A stretch of DNA of 64,000 nucleotides from Toxonevra muliebris (lineage: Eukaryota; Arthropoda; Insecta; Diptera; Pallopteridae), in NCBI GenBank assembly GCA_963691655.1, contig OY829329.1, positions 18,180,708-18,244,707 on the forward strand, given 5' to 3'. The position numbers and the translations under genes were made by a program. The notes under the pieces are model-generated. The model was not told where the DNA came from and did no database searches. It saw nothing but the letters and a program-made list of their open reading frames with translations. Numbering within the stretch: the stretch's first letter is position 1; every line of letters begins with the position of its first letter. Positions 62,101 to 64,000 of this stretch are shown here, piece by piece.

Positions 62101-63597
62101 TAAGGCCCATGAAACAACACAGTCATCTAGGTTAGTCCAAGCGTCATTTGACACCGCGATGGTGTACTCGTCTATTCTTCTAAATAGTTCTCACATGGAA
62201 GATTGTATAGAACGTTAATGTGCATTTCAGAGCCCTTTCTGGCCATTTCATCTGCTATTTCATTGCCTTCAATGTTGCTATGTCCAGTACTCAATGGCCA
62301 TCAGTGAAGCCCGACATTTCTTTACAATCTCTGATTTAACTCTTTCGGATTCTATTGCTTTAATTGCAGCCTGGCAGTCAGTAAAGATAGTGATATTCGA
62401 AGTCCGAATTGTACTATCTTGTAGAAGTCGATAGAAGTAATAGACCTTCCTGAGGTTCACCACTTACAGTTCCTGAGATACCCAGGTTGGCAAGTTTCTG
62501 TAGTTTTCCAATGAAAGTTTGGTTACTCTTCGTATGCATCGCCTTCCACCAGAGGAAGGACCCGAGGTCTGCTGATTGTGGTATATCTTCCGTGAATAAT
62601 GTGCGGTGACAATCAGTGAGTTCCGTTCAGTGAGTCTGTGTTCCTTTTCCTGAGTTGCTCTTAATAAATGTTATTCGATTTCGTTCCTTAATCGATGCAT
62701 TCCAAACTTTCTAACAAGATTAGGTAAAATTAAAGTGAATTGCCTCCAATTAGAACTTACTTAGGTCAATGAGACCCATTGCATTATTACCGCAAGATTT
62801 TATAACTCATTTTCGCTCAACTAATTAAATTTATTTTGCGGTTTTTATGAATCTGTCGAGGTCAGCTAGTTTGCTGAAAAAGTGTTGGCCCAAGGATGCC
62901 TGTGTTCTTCTGAAAAGCATTGGACAGAAAAGCCATAAAGAAGCAGTAGGGTTCTACAAAAACTAATAAATACTAGGCGGAAAGTATAGTGATCGAAATT
63001 CAATAACACTCTAGGGATAAAAATGAGATTGGGAGCGCATTTTGAGTGCATATATTTACCTTCACAACAAAAAAATATTCTTTTGCAAGTATTGTGTTAA
63101 AAAAAGAAAGAAAATAAAACACTTTGTTCGGATGGTAGCTTAAATGAAAGCGCACATTTGCATTCACAACATTCTGCACCTCCTGCGTGTTCGATTGCCA
63201 TCGATTCTGTATTGTTTGAATATTAAAATGGAACATATTACTCTACTATGTTGAAGTTAACAAAGGTAGAAAGGAACTAAGGGTTTTTCTTAGCATATTA
63301 ATATATAAATTTAAGTATTAGTGTAGTATTCTCGTACATATTCTTCGAAATAGTTGCCTTTTTCAAAATTATTATTAAAAATTATTTTTATTTAAAATTT
63401 CAGGAGCCTGCAGTACCCGCCGTCAATCTCAAGAGACACAAAAACGACGCAGACCTAAAAAATGTATAAACTATCATCCGGAAGAGATTGAAATACAACA
63501 ATGTGGGCGTGGTGCAACAATATTTCAGACACCAACGTCAATTTTAATAGCGCATGTCATTATGTTATTGGTGACGTTCGTATTGACAAATGCGTGA
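23029..63597 (+). CDS. Voltage-gated calcium channel alpha-2/delta subunit, 14 coding exons, 5' partial
   Basis: Spliced gene: 23029-23139, 51351-51827, 51891-52172, 53361-54068, 54154-54251, 54383-54498, 54692-54903, 54992-55209, 58578-58682, 58759-59020, 60534-61007, 61076-61231, 61317-61473, 63404-63597. All junctions are GT-AG and all phases match, giving 3570 nt (1189 codons plus TGA). Alpha-2/delta proteins are extracellular, GPI-anchored auxiliary subunits that promote surface trafficking and synaptic placement of CaV channels. Visible, numbering from the first codon seen: VWA_N region about 1-180, VWA about 197-395 with D201-S-S-S-S and T274xxxT278xG, Cache-like region with an NGYSFIVDNNGRVLYHPD match, C-terminal alpha-2/delta region from about 864, and a hydrophobic tail. 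Length is near the usual 1000-1250 residues. The signal-peptide exon is missing, probably upstream of the window. Flies have several alpha-2/delta paralogues (stj and others); I cannot tell which this is. Family call very secure, paralogue open. Confidence -1.
23140..25261 (+). other. Start of the 28.2-kb intron
   Basis: After the GTAAGT donor come a C-rich tract, short microsatellites ((CA)n at about 24275-24300) and AT-rich sequence. The open frames at 23213-23652 and 23923-24187 have no family signature and I reject them as genes. Confidence -1.
25262..25440. mobile_element. Small DNA element (MITE), copy 1
   Basis: About 180 bp with end sequences GTGCTAGCGGATCC (left) and, on the other strand from the right, GTGCGCTAGCGAAT. 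The interior has TTATGACCAATATTAAAAAT and G-rich then C-rich tracts. A homologous copy in inverted orientation lies at 46465-46655. No coding capacity. Confidence -1.
25441..25900. other. Unassigned intron sequence
   Basis: I see no gene, tandem repeat or recognisable element here. Confidence -1.
25900..28480 (-). mobile_element. LINE relic with RT and RNase H fragments
   Basis: On the - strand: FKPLKSPGIDDIFPEGSG near 28250, YIPAI near 28170, a decayed HIEKEDQPKLL block near 27590 (normally H.YR.GRSTETAL), then an open frame 27380-27141 with ARKSWGCNPKILQLLYVPP and ITGAMRT. These are RT C-terminal motifs of RNase H-bearing LINEs. Further left comes GFHGILGLKG (about 27030), then VPGYVGIENEQVDELGKS (about 26200-26150), both RNase H-type motifs. 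The two RNase H pieces may come from two copies. Many stops; inactive. Confidence -1.
28490..28760 (+). pseudogene. Tc1/mariner-type transposase C-terminal relic
   Basis: The + strand reads RRSCDSIGL, then after a frame change YVKSLVFADKPVPIATLENK and a tail NWTSRMHHSQLSRGQHLHEI followed by IFKK and a stop. This matches the common C-terminus WPPRSCDLTPLDYFLWGYVK...NW..R...C..SRG.HL.EIIF of insect Tc1/mariner-superfamily transposases. The catalytic-acid region is mutated (DSIGL rather than DLTPLD), with frameshifts and a stop, so it is a dead fragment. No terminal repeats were identified. Confidence -1.
28900..29160 (-). mobile_element. RTE-like LINE 3' fragment
   Basis: Similar in layout and wording to 30300-30470 (shared 'tt.atccaacggagatt.c' and 'atcctcttct...catttc'), which is the - strand RT C-terminal segment of an RTE-like element. 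Short and decayed. Confidence -1.
29160..30240. repeat. AT-rich stretch with (CATA)n and (CA)n tracts
   Basis: Many (ACAT)n/(GTAT)n runs at about 29480-29610, 29715-29770 and 29905-29955, and (CAA)n at about 30045. The overlapping open frames on both strands are Cys-Val-Tyr or Thr-His rich microsatellite translations. Confidence -1.
30250..32350 (-). mobile_element. RTE-like LINE relic
   Basis: On the - strand: a decayed STIDQIFTLLQILEK block near 31290, corresponding to RTE-clade RT domain 2, then EYKAAFDH-like sequence near 31220, LLAYADNIDINGLN (31012-30970, the YADD motif as YADN), NLKNEFRRAGSAVNEGKTKY, and the C-terminal RTE pattern QWRHWLGHGEYR...RKVF...RRRGQPNLRWKDQIKGDL...NWHQRA (30530-30320). 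The catalytic YADD is mutated and frameshifts are present. The part beyond about 31400 is less certain. Confidence -1.
32640..33230. repeat. Diverged tandem duplication of about 300 bp
   Basis: About 32680-32915 and 32978-33220 share an ordered series of words (ttttgaggaac.tga.gtagttgc / ttttgaggaccacgatggagttgc; ttgttcctctctcctttagtt.acgcc / ttgttcttctctcttttagttgacgcc; ctaaccctgaatctaaaaagc / caaaccctaaaactgaaaggc). A 161-codon frame on the - strand (33012-32527) covers one copy. I do not recognise its product; it may be part of a transposon ORF. Confidence -1.
33240..35150. repeat. Intron stretch with microsatellites and CCAGCCAAC-type repeats
   Basis: (AC)n at about 33909-33932, a CAACGAACC/CAGCCAGCGAGTCAG-like run at 34200-34340, poly-T at about 34470. 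No gene recognised; open frames on both strands follow the microsatellites. Confidence -1.
35160..36390. repeat. 21-bp degenerate tandem array
   Basis: About 1.2 kb of units near CATTTCTCCATTTTTGACAAG with CATGCATTT and AATTTTGACATG variants. Because the unit is a multiple of three, it leaves long frames on both strands, seen as repeating heptapeptides such as HFPIFDK and GEMHVKN. These are repeat translations, not genes. Confidence -1.
36391..38850. other. AT-rich intron sequence
   Basis: Contains (ATGT)n at about 37595-37612, CAA words at about 37205 and 37630, A-runs near 37810-37840 and two TGACGTCA cores. A 102-codon frame at 38452-38144 (- strand) has no recognisable similarity. No gene supported. 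Confidence -1.
36692..37040. promoter_or_regulatory. Two TGACGTCA cores in the long intron
   Basis: Full 8-bp CRE cores occur at 36692-36699 and 37033-37040, 341 bp apart, in non-repetitive AT-rich intron sequence. The motif and spacing are seen; the regulatory role is speculative. Confidence -1.
39129..39368 (+). pseudogene. LINE RT C-terminal fragment
   Basis: 79 open codons with KLQRSVCLGITGAM and ALLDLLPLDLQIRNGAMIVAYR, the conserved RT-to-RNase H junction in I/R1-type LINEs. Bounded by stops on both sides. Confidence -1.
39879..40109 (+). pseudogene. LINE C-terminal CCHC-like fragment
   Basis: 76 codons: ICQSCLEDDDTKEHYLCSCPV has C-x2-C-x8-H-x3-C spacing, the tail found after RNase H in several insect LINEs. 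It ends at a stop with a pyrimidine-rich 3' flank. Confidence -1.
40201..40857. other. Unassigned intron sequence
   Basis: I see no gene or recognisable repeat apart from the possible LINE 3' flank. Confidence -1.
40858..41290. repeat. 10-bp tandem array TGACTCCAAG
   Basis: Degenerate units TGACTCCAAG, TGACTTCAAG and TGACTCCAAT, giving a run of about 430 bp. Near-identical units at about 40892-40920, 41005-41025 and 41240-41275 suggest continuing local expansion. Confidence -1.
41570..42020 (+). mobile_element. tRNA-derived SINE-like sequence
   Basis: 41731-41800 has an A-box-like TATTGGTTAGTGTGC and a weak B-box-like GGGTTGGATGA in tRNA order, followed by about 220 bp of unique tail. Just before it (about 41610-41640) is CCTACAATTTAACGCCGATT, which also occurs at about 45410-45430 next to another tRNA-like sequence, so the two belong to a shared repeat. 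No intact tRNA fold. Confidence -1.
42021..44589. other. Intron stretch with (CAGA)n/(GATA)n and other microsatellites
   Basis: 42995-43076 is CAGA/GATA repeats; 43250-43262 is GACGA repeats; 43440-43470 is (TG)n-like. No gene recognised. The frames at 42939-43292 and 43338-43672 are repeat-derived. Confidence -1.
44590..44870 (-). mobile_element. Possible LINE RNase H relic
   Basis: On the - strand around 44835-44785 the sequence resembles a badly decayed VPGH..I.GNE.A.ELA RNase H motif with stop codons. Low confidence. Confidence -1.
45200..45440 (-). mobile_element. SINE-like element with tRNA-derived head
   Basis: On the - strand 45402-45327: GTGGTCTAGTGGCAGAGTGC (A-box) then GAGTTCGATTCTC (B-box), spaced as in a tRNA gene. 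It is preceded by the shared CACCTACAGTCTAACGCCGATT segment (upstream on that strand) and followed by a CT-rich tail (GAAAGAAAG repeats at about 45283-45320 on the + strand). The arms pair imperfectly, so I call it a SINE head or tRNA pseudogene. Confidence -1.
45571..45645 (-). mobile_element. tRNA-Glu-like SINE head or tRNA pseudogene
   Basis: The - strand reads TTGTCTAGTGGATAGTGC (D arm), ACTTTCATCCAGAAGG (anticodon loop with TTC) and GGGTTCGATTCC (T arm). It aligns with animal tRNA-Glu(TTC), which has TGGTCTAGTGGCTAGGAT, CTTTCACCCAGAAGG and GGGTTCGATTCC. Acceptor-stem pairing is imperfect. It sits 170 bp from another tRNA-like sequence on the same strand, which favours SINE origin. Confidence -1.
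45671..46464. other. Unassigned intron sequence
   Basis: No gene recognised. The frame at 46278-46469 runs through low-complexity C/T-rich sequence (TCCCTCCTCCCCCTCCTCCC at about 46360). Confidence -1.
46465..46655. mobile_element. Small DNA element (MITE), copy 2, inverted relative to copy 1
   Basis: Its - strand aligns with 25262-25440: ACTAACGGATCTAGATATGG against GCTAGCGGATCCATATAGCC, the ATGACCAAT segment, an ATCG-TAA segment and the G-rich then C-rich tract. Ends ACTAACAGAC (left, + strand) and ACTAACGGATC (right, - strand) form a terminal inverted repeat. Confidence -1.
46656..48019. other. AT-rich intron sequence
   Basis: The 93-codon frame at 46697-46978 has no similarity I recognise. 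CAG/CAA repeats at about 47118-47150. No gene supported. Confidence -1.
48020..48770 (+). mobile_element. Jockey-like LINE RT C-terminal relic
   Basis: The + strand reads NAALRTITSCQMMAHEDHIHQE then KVREHNILLS, LTCHLADHPI, IPLDHQTYK-type sequence (near 48480), NSYLSRIGEDVQI, and an HEPAHLFSCPI-like CCHC end with a final WVDPVDVARFLGL. This order is characteristic of the Jockey clade (R.ITGC...HLH.EAK.LPV..H...L..Q.L..C...HP...LNSYL..I....). Frameshifts and stops are present. Confidence -1.
48771..50209. other. Unassigned intron sequence with weak internal similarity
   Basis: No gene recognised. 'taccttcagcgtctactgtaac' (about 49307) and 'taccttcaacgtccaatgtgac' (about 50076) resemble each other, so transposon-derived sequence is possible. 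Confidence -1.
50210..50740 (-). pseudogene. mariner transposase C-terminal relic
   Basis: The - strand reads RVIFHHENASSHTSAQT (about 50500-50450), then after a shift MGNPPHCFDLAPNDFFFFPH and IKNNLRG (50440-50350), then PEETINAFKTHVVEFPHSEW (50340-50285). HHDNA and PPYSPDLAPSDF..FP are the mariner D,D34D catalytic segments. Here the first Asp is Glu (50481-50483) and the second is kept (50414-50416). They are only about 64 nt apart rather than about 102 nt, and out of frame. 'aagttttttgatatggcaac' near 50727 may be the remains of the terminal repeat. Inactive. Confidence -1.
50741..51350 (+). other. End of intron 1
   Basis: AT-rich with A/T runs, a (CTA)n run at about 51117-51133 and the polypyrimidine acceptor tract TTTTTTCTCTTTTTTTTAG at 51332-51350. 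No coding sequence. Confidence -1.
51351..51827 (+). CDS. alpha-2/delta exon 2, VWA_N region (residues 38-196)
   Basis: Acceptor TTTTTTTTAG and donor GTAAGT; 477 nt, phase 0. It begins RIMDSAEQAAL. An ATG at 51357 could be mistaken for a start, but the upstream codons fit the family and an acceptor is present. The segment VNLTLSSILVPNGVSL and the later SSGFLRRFPGTAWP match the VWA_N region, where family members have a hydrophobic extracellular fold ahead of VWA. The exon ends ..DFRAQNWFVQAASSPKDI, the conserved run-in to the VWA domain. In vertebrate alpha-2/delta-1 this run-in carries the RRR gabapentin motif, here R-A-Q. Confidence -1.
51828..51890 (+). other. 63-nt stop-free in-frame intron
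   Basis: Begins GTAAGT and ends TTTTCAG; its length is 21 codons and it has no in-frame stop. It interrupts the alignment exactly between ...SPKDI and the MIDAS strand MILLDSS, where the family has no insert, so it is an intron rather than coding. If retained it would add 21 residues without a frameshift. Confidence -1.
51891..52172 (+). CDS. alpha-2/delta exon 3, VWA domain first half (residues 197-290)
   Basis: 282 nt, phase 0, acceptor TTTTCAG and donor GTAAGT. It starts MILLDSSSSMS. This is the first strand of the VWA fold and its MIDAS DxSxS motif (D201, S203, S205); the usual glycine of DxSGS is serine. The loop DTLGEDDYVSLITFSE and the motif TANFTAGLEYAFSLLHK (MIDAS Thr at 274 or 278) match the family. 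In alpha-2/delta the MIDAS is needed for channel trafficking. The preceding 63-nt intron is stop-free and in frame. Confidence -1.
52191..53295. repeat. Intron 3 array rich in TAATCGATTA palindromes
   Basis: From 52191 to 52591 and again 53001 to 53295, diverged units contain AATAATCGATTATAGAAATTC, AAAAGATCGAGTAACCGAATT and CAATAAACTCGATTAATAGATTAT. The palindrome (A)TAATCGATTA(T) is seen at about 52240, 52314, 52421, 52514, 53021 and 53168. The array is interrupted by a separate element at 52592-53000. Confidence -1.
52592..53000. mobile_element. MITE-like element inside the intron 3 array
   Basis: Ends are inverted repeats: left GCTGTGGTTTATTCGCCA, right (reverse complement) GCTGCGTTTTATTCGCCA, two mismatches in 18. 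Length 409 bp, no coding capacity. The array continues on both sides, showing insertion into it. The target duplication is unclear (TATT or similar). Confidence -1.
53361..54068 (+). CDS. alpha-2/delta exon 4, VWA second half and start of Cache-like region (residues 291-526)
   Basis: 708 nt, phase 0, acceptor CCATAG and donor GTGAGT. It opens with YNQSGEGSQCNQAIMLITEST, corresponding to the family pattern N..CNK.IML.TDG, but the acidic Asp of TDG is Glu. Next come PVRIFTYLIGSDSSSRSNLHEMACANKGFF (VWA end), RPMIMYQADHPVHWSPVFV, then LLGVVGTDVPIEEIRKM and the Cache signature NGYSFIVDNNGRVLYHPD. The exon ends in MNKNLLYD. This is the longest exon and the strongest single support for the gene identity. 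Confidence -1.
54154..54251 (+). CDS. alpha-2/delta exon 5 (residues 527-559)
   Basis: 98 nt following an 85-nt intron (54069-54153) that ends GATACAG. It reads MRSDMIMPKEGETEFTVLNH and onward, and ends with the first two bases of an arginine codon completed in exon 6. This piece belongs to the Cache-like region of alpha-2/delta. The donor is GTAAGT. It is too short to be obvious alone; it is placed by phase and by continuity with its neighbours. Confidence -1.
54383..54498 (+). CDS. alpha-2/delta exon 6 (residues 559-598)
   Basis: 116 nt after a 131-nt intron ending CTTTTAG; donor GTAGGT. It encodes RYFYGPIEDTPFTLAVVLPE, where FTL.VVLPE..G is typical of the second Cache-like part of the family, and ends with one base of a split valine codon. 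Reading through the donor meets a stop only further on, which makes an apparent longer open frame that should not be trusted. Confidence -1.
54692..54903 (+). CDS. alpha-2/delta exon 7 (residues 598-668)
   Basis: 212 nt after a 193-nt intron with an ATTTGTTTCAG acceptor; donor GTAAGA. It encodes YFKGDNWRVHPDWVYCEY, then an acidic/serine stretch (SVSDLEKERESSGEYSS), then EEQVLHFLARAGRPGWKWMS. The WRVHPDWVYC and FL.R...PGWKW blocks are recognisable alpha-2/delta sequence. Confidence -1.
54992..55209 (+). CDS. alpha-2/delta exon 8 (residues 669-741)
   Basis: 218 nt after an 88-nt intron ending GCTATAG; donor GTATGT. It encodes VRPKSPQPHHVIHGATPVGH and later EPYYCDRTLIQSLVRDAMVT. The CDR.L...LV.DA pattern is a family block between the Cache-like and C-terminal regions. 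It ends with CA of a glutamine codon completed 3.37 kb downstream. A Thr/Ser-rich patch (NTTSTSTSNGKEDK) at its end may be a variable loop with N-glycosylation potential (NTT). Confidence -1.
55210..56029 (+). other. Intron 8, first part
   Basis: AT-rich after the donor, with an A-run at about 55218-55233. No gene or clear repeat recognised. Confidence -1.
56030..57805. repeat. 12-bp satellite block 3, reverse orientation, in intron 8
   Basis: 1.78 kb of TTTTGGTCTGAATTT, GAATTTCGGTCTGA and TTTTGGTTTGAATT units, the reverse complement of the blocks at 14205-15470 and 20360-22425. Frames at 56204-56464 and 56870-57112 are repeat translations. Confidence -1.
57806..58577 (+). other. Intron 8, last part
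   Basis: AT-rich with TAATAATA words at about 58165-58220; ends in the TATTTACAG acceptor of exon 9. Nothing else recognised. Confidence -1.
58578..58682 (+). CDS. alpha-2/delta exon 9 (residues 741-776)
   Basis: 105 nt, acceptor TATTTACAG and donor GTAAGT. It encodes QGYQKFVVATSFVATRSGLL followed by RWIDHIKHAEDAPEP. The VVATSF.ATRSGLLRW block is strongly typical of alpha-2/delta (the segment preceding the conserved H.F.E... region). It follows the 3368-nt intron 8, which is filled by a 12-bp satellite. Confidence -1.
58759..59020 (+). CDS. alpha-2/delta exon 10 (residues 776-863)
   Basis: 262 nt after a 76-nt intron with acceptor ATTGCAG; donor GTATGT. It encodes HFSEENIRAMDQSWYKRAID, then SFVYSVPFGSGYS and STLVTASHAVFIEHRGHKAPAAVVG, ending INITSA. 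W.KRA.D...., VPF..G and the VT.S.A.F....GH.AP..VVG block are diagnostic of the C-terminal half of alpha-2/delta. Confidence -1.
59021..60533 (+). repeat. Intron 10 with a degenerate repeat of about 95 bp
   Basis: From about 59060 to 59960, the phrase CGATTCCGACTTCATAGACT(CT)AAATAT..., a ...GAATTTAAAAAA stretch and ...ATCTTTTC recur (about 59280, 59410, 59500, 59590, 59800, 59885). 59990-60370 is a different sequence with no recognised identity, possibly an old transposon piece. Confidence -1.
60534..61007 (+). CDS. alpha-2/delta exon 11, C-terminal alpha-2/delta region (residues 864-1021)
   Basis: 474 nt, acceptor CCTTTTCAG and donor GTAAGA. It begins CTGMTGCKRTCASDNLDCYV, a cysteine-rich alpha-2/delta signature, followed by LDNSGFVIISEE and GKFFGQIDGTIMDSLVQ. 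After YQGICSD comes a hydrophobic segment (FKYLVSLSVAWLTILP), then a strongly acidic, tyrosine-rich stretch (DDYTYNEDVFEEP to DEEMDEFF). The acidic stretch looks lineage-variable. The proteolytic junction between alpha-2 and delta cannot be placed confidently. Confidence -1.
61076..61231 (+). CDS. alpha-2/delta exon 12 (residues 1022-1073)
   Basis: 156 nt after a 68-nt intron ending CTAATAG; donor GTAAAG is a weaker match. It encodes a Pro/His-rich linker (EYTTPPPKQHKPHTGPRNSP) followed by RCDLRTDLYMLQPERLN. The CDL.T.LY.LQ block is a family element in the delta part. It ends in phase 0 at ..NNPLK. Confidence -1.
61317..61473 (+). CDS. alpha-2/delta exon 13 (residues 1074-1126)
   Basis: 157 nt after an 85-nt intron ending TATTTCAG; donor GTAAGA. 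It encodes GKLTNCHASGCERPFSVQKI then PHSNLILLVVDTLCPCGSKQ. C....C..PF.V..IPHSNL.LLVVD..CPC is the highly conserved delta-subunit core with paired cysteines, which in the family are disulfide-linked. It ends with one base of a glycine codon completed in exon 14. Confidence -1.
61474..63403 (+). other. Intron 13
   Basis: 1930 nt, GTAAGA to TTTCAG. Most of 61840-62660 is an antisense LINE relic; the rest is AT-rich sequence with no recognised element. Confidence -1.
61840..62660 (-). mobile_element. LINE RNase H relic antisense in intron 13
   Basis: The - strand reads ITIFTDCQAAIKAIESERVK (catalytic Asp kept), SEIVKKCRASLMAIEYWT, then after a frame change STGHSNIEGNEIADEMARKG with the GH..I.GNE.AD motif, then LLGYNKSAVQLLTGVITG near 62050-62000. 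The order is that of RNase H-bearing I/Jockey-type LINEs. The open RNase H piece is 62463-62278. Stops on both sides. Confidence -1.
63404..63597 (+). CDS. alpha-2/delta terminal exon 14 with GPI-type tail (residues 1126-1189)
   Basis: 194 nt from an AATTTCAG acceptor to TGA at 63595-63597. It encodes a basic stretch (QKRRRPKK) followed by CINYHPEEIEIQQCGRGA, matching the family block RRRPE.C.NYHPEE...C. It closes with a hydrophobic tail (SILIAHVIMLLVTFVLTNA) that has no charged cytoplasmic residues after it. That layout fits a GPI-anchor signal, the known anchoring mode of alpha-2/delta. The omega site is probably in the CGRGA area, by inference. Confidence -1.
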
Positions 63598-64000
63598 TAC
63601 TAAATGCATTAGGAAAATGCTTAAAAAAAAATTTAAAAAACAACAAACAGAAATAACAACAACAACAGTAACAAGAACAACAAAAACAACAACGCAACAA
63701 CAACAAAAAAAAAAAAACAAAAACAAAAACTATTTAATTATTTTTAAAAAGAAATAATTTACTTAAGCACACTAGAATCAAAAAGAAGAAAATATAAAAC
63801 GAAAAAGTGAAAACAAGTGAAAGTGTGTGAAAATGTGACAGAGATGAGACAATGCAGGTTTAAAGTTTTACTTACCGTTAATTTCTATTATTAATTCCTT
63901 GATTTTGTTGGCCAAGTTATATGATGACGTCATCAGTTTACTAAAAAAAAAATATGGAAATGTACCTATACACATATGTATATGCGAATTTTTGTAATAC
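63598..64000 (+). other. Probable 3'UTR and downstream flank
   Basis: A/T-rich, with a (CAA)n-like run at about 63645-63730 and A-runs. I see no canonical AATAAA or ATTAAA signal before the window ends, so the transcript end is either beyond 64000 or uses a variant signal. A 14-bp palindrome containing TGACGTCA lies at 63922-63935. Confidence -1.
63922..63935. promoter_or_regulatory. CRE-like 14-bp palindrome
   Basis: TGATGACGTCATCA is a perfect palindrome around the full CRE core TGACGTCA, the site bound by CREB/ATF bZIP factors. It sits 325 bp past the stop codon. Binding is not shown by sequence alone. Confidence -1.

Overview
This is a eukaryotic window, from a higher fly. It is AT-rich and mostly non-coding, with GT-AG introns as short as 63-90 nt, many (CA)n, (ATGT)n, (GTT)n and (GA)n microsatellites, and relics of LINE, mariner, hAT-like and SINE elements. 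The repeat content fits an acalyptrate such as a tephritid fruit fly. That taxonomic guess is an inference from repeat style, not proof.

The only cellular protein-coding gene I can support is on the + strand and runs from about 23.0 kb to 63.6 kb. It encodes an alpha-2/delta subunit of voltage-gated calcium channels. I resolved 14 coding exons (23029-23139, then thirteen from 51351 to 63597). Their phases all match, and they join into one open frame of 1189 codons plus a stop. The exon(s) with the signal peptide and start codon were not found; they probably lie upstream of the window. The frame covers the end of the N-terminal region, the VWA_N region, a VWA domain, a Cache-like region, the C-terminal alpha-2/delta region and a hydrophobic GPI-type tail. 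Several usually conserved sites are altered. The MIDAS loop reads DSSSS, the usual TDG is TES, and the triple arginine that binds gabapentinoids in vertebrates is not conserved.

Layout: 1-2.5 kb is a dead LINE on the - strand. 2.5-9.1 kb is microsatellites and a 2.7-kb degenerate short-period array. 9.2-12.5 kb is a roughly 200-bp-unit repeat and an R1-like LINE relic. 14.2-22.4 kb holds two blocks of a 12-bp satellite and a hAT-like element filled with tandem AAGTACTT repeats. Exon 1 is at 23.0 kb. From 23.1 to 51.35 kb is a 28.2-kb intron packed with LINE relics (R1/I-like, RTE-like, Jockey-like), two Tc1/mariner transposase relics, an inverted pair of small DNA elements, tRNA-derived SINE-like copies, and 10-bp and 21-bp arrays. 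From 51.35 to 63.6 kb are the remaining exons; larger introns there carry a TAATCGATTA-rich array split by a MITE, a third block of the 12-bp satellite in reverse orientation, a roughly 95-bp repeat and a LINE RNase H relic. From 63.6 kb to the end is 3'UTR or flank.

Most open frames elsewhere are by-products of tandem repeats whose period is a multiple of three, of microsatellites, or of decayed transposons, and are not listed as genes.
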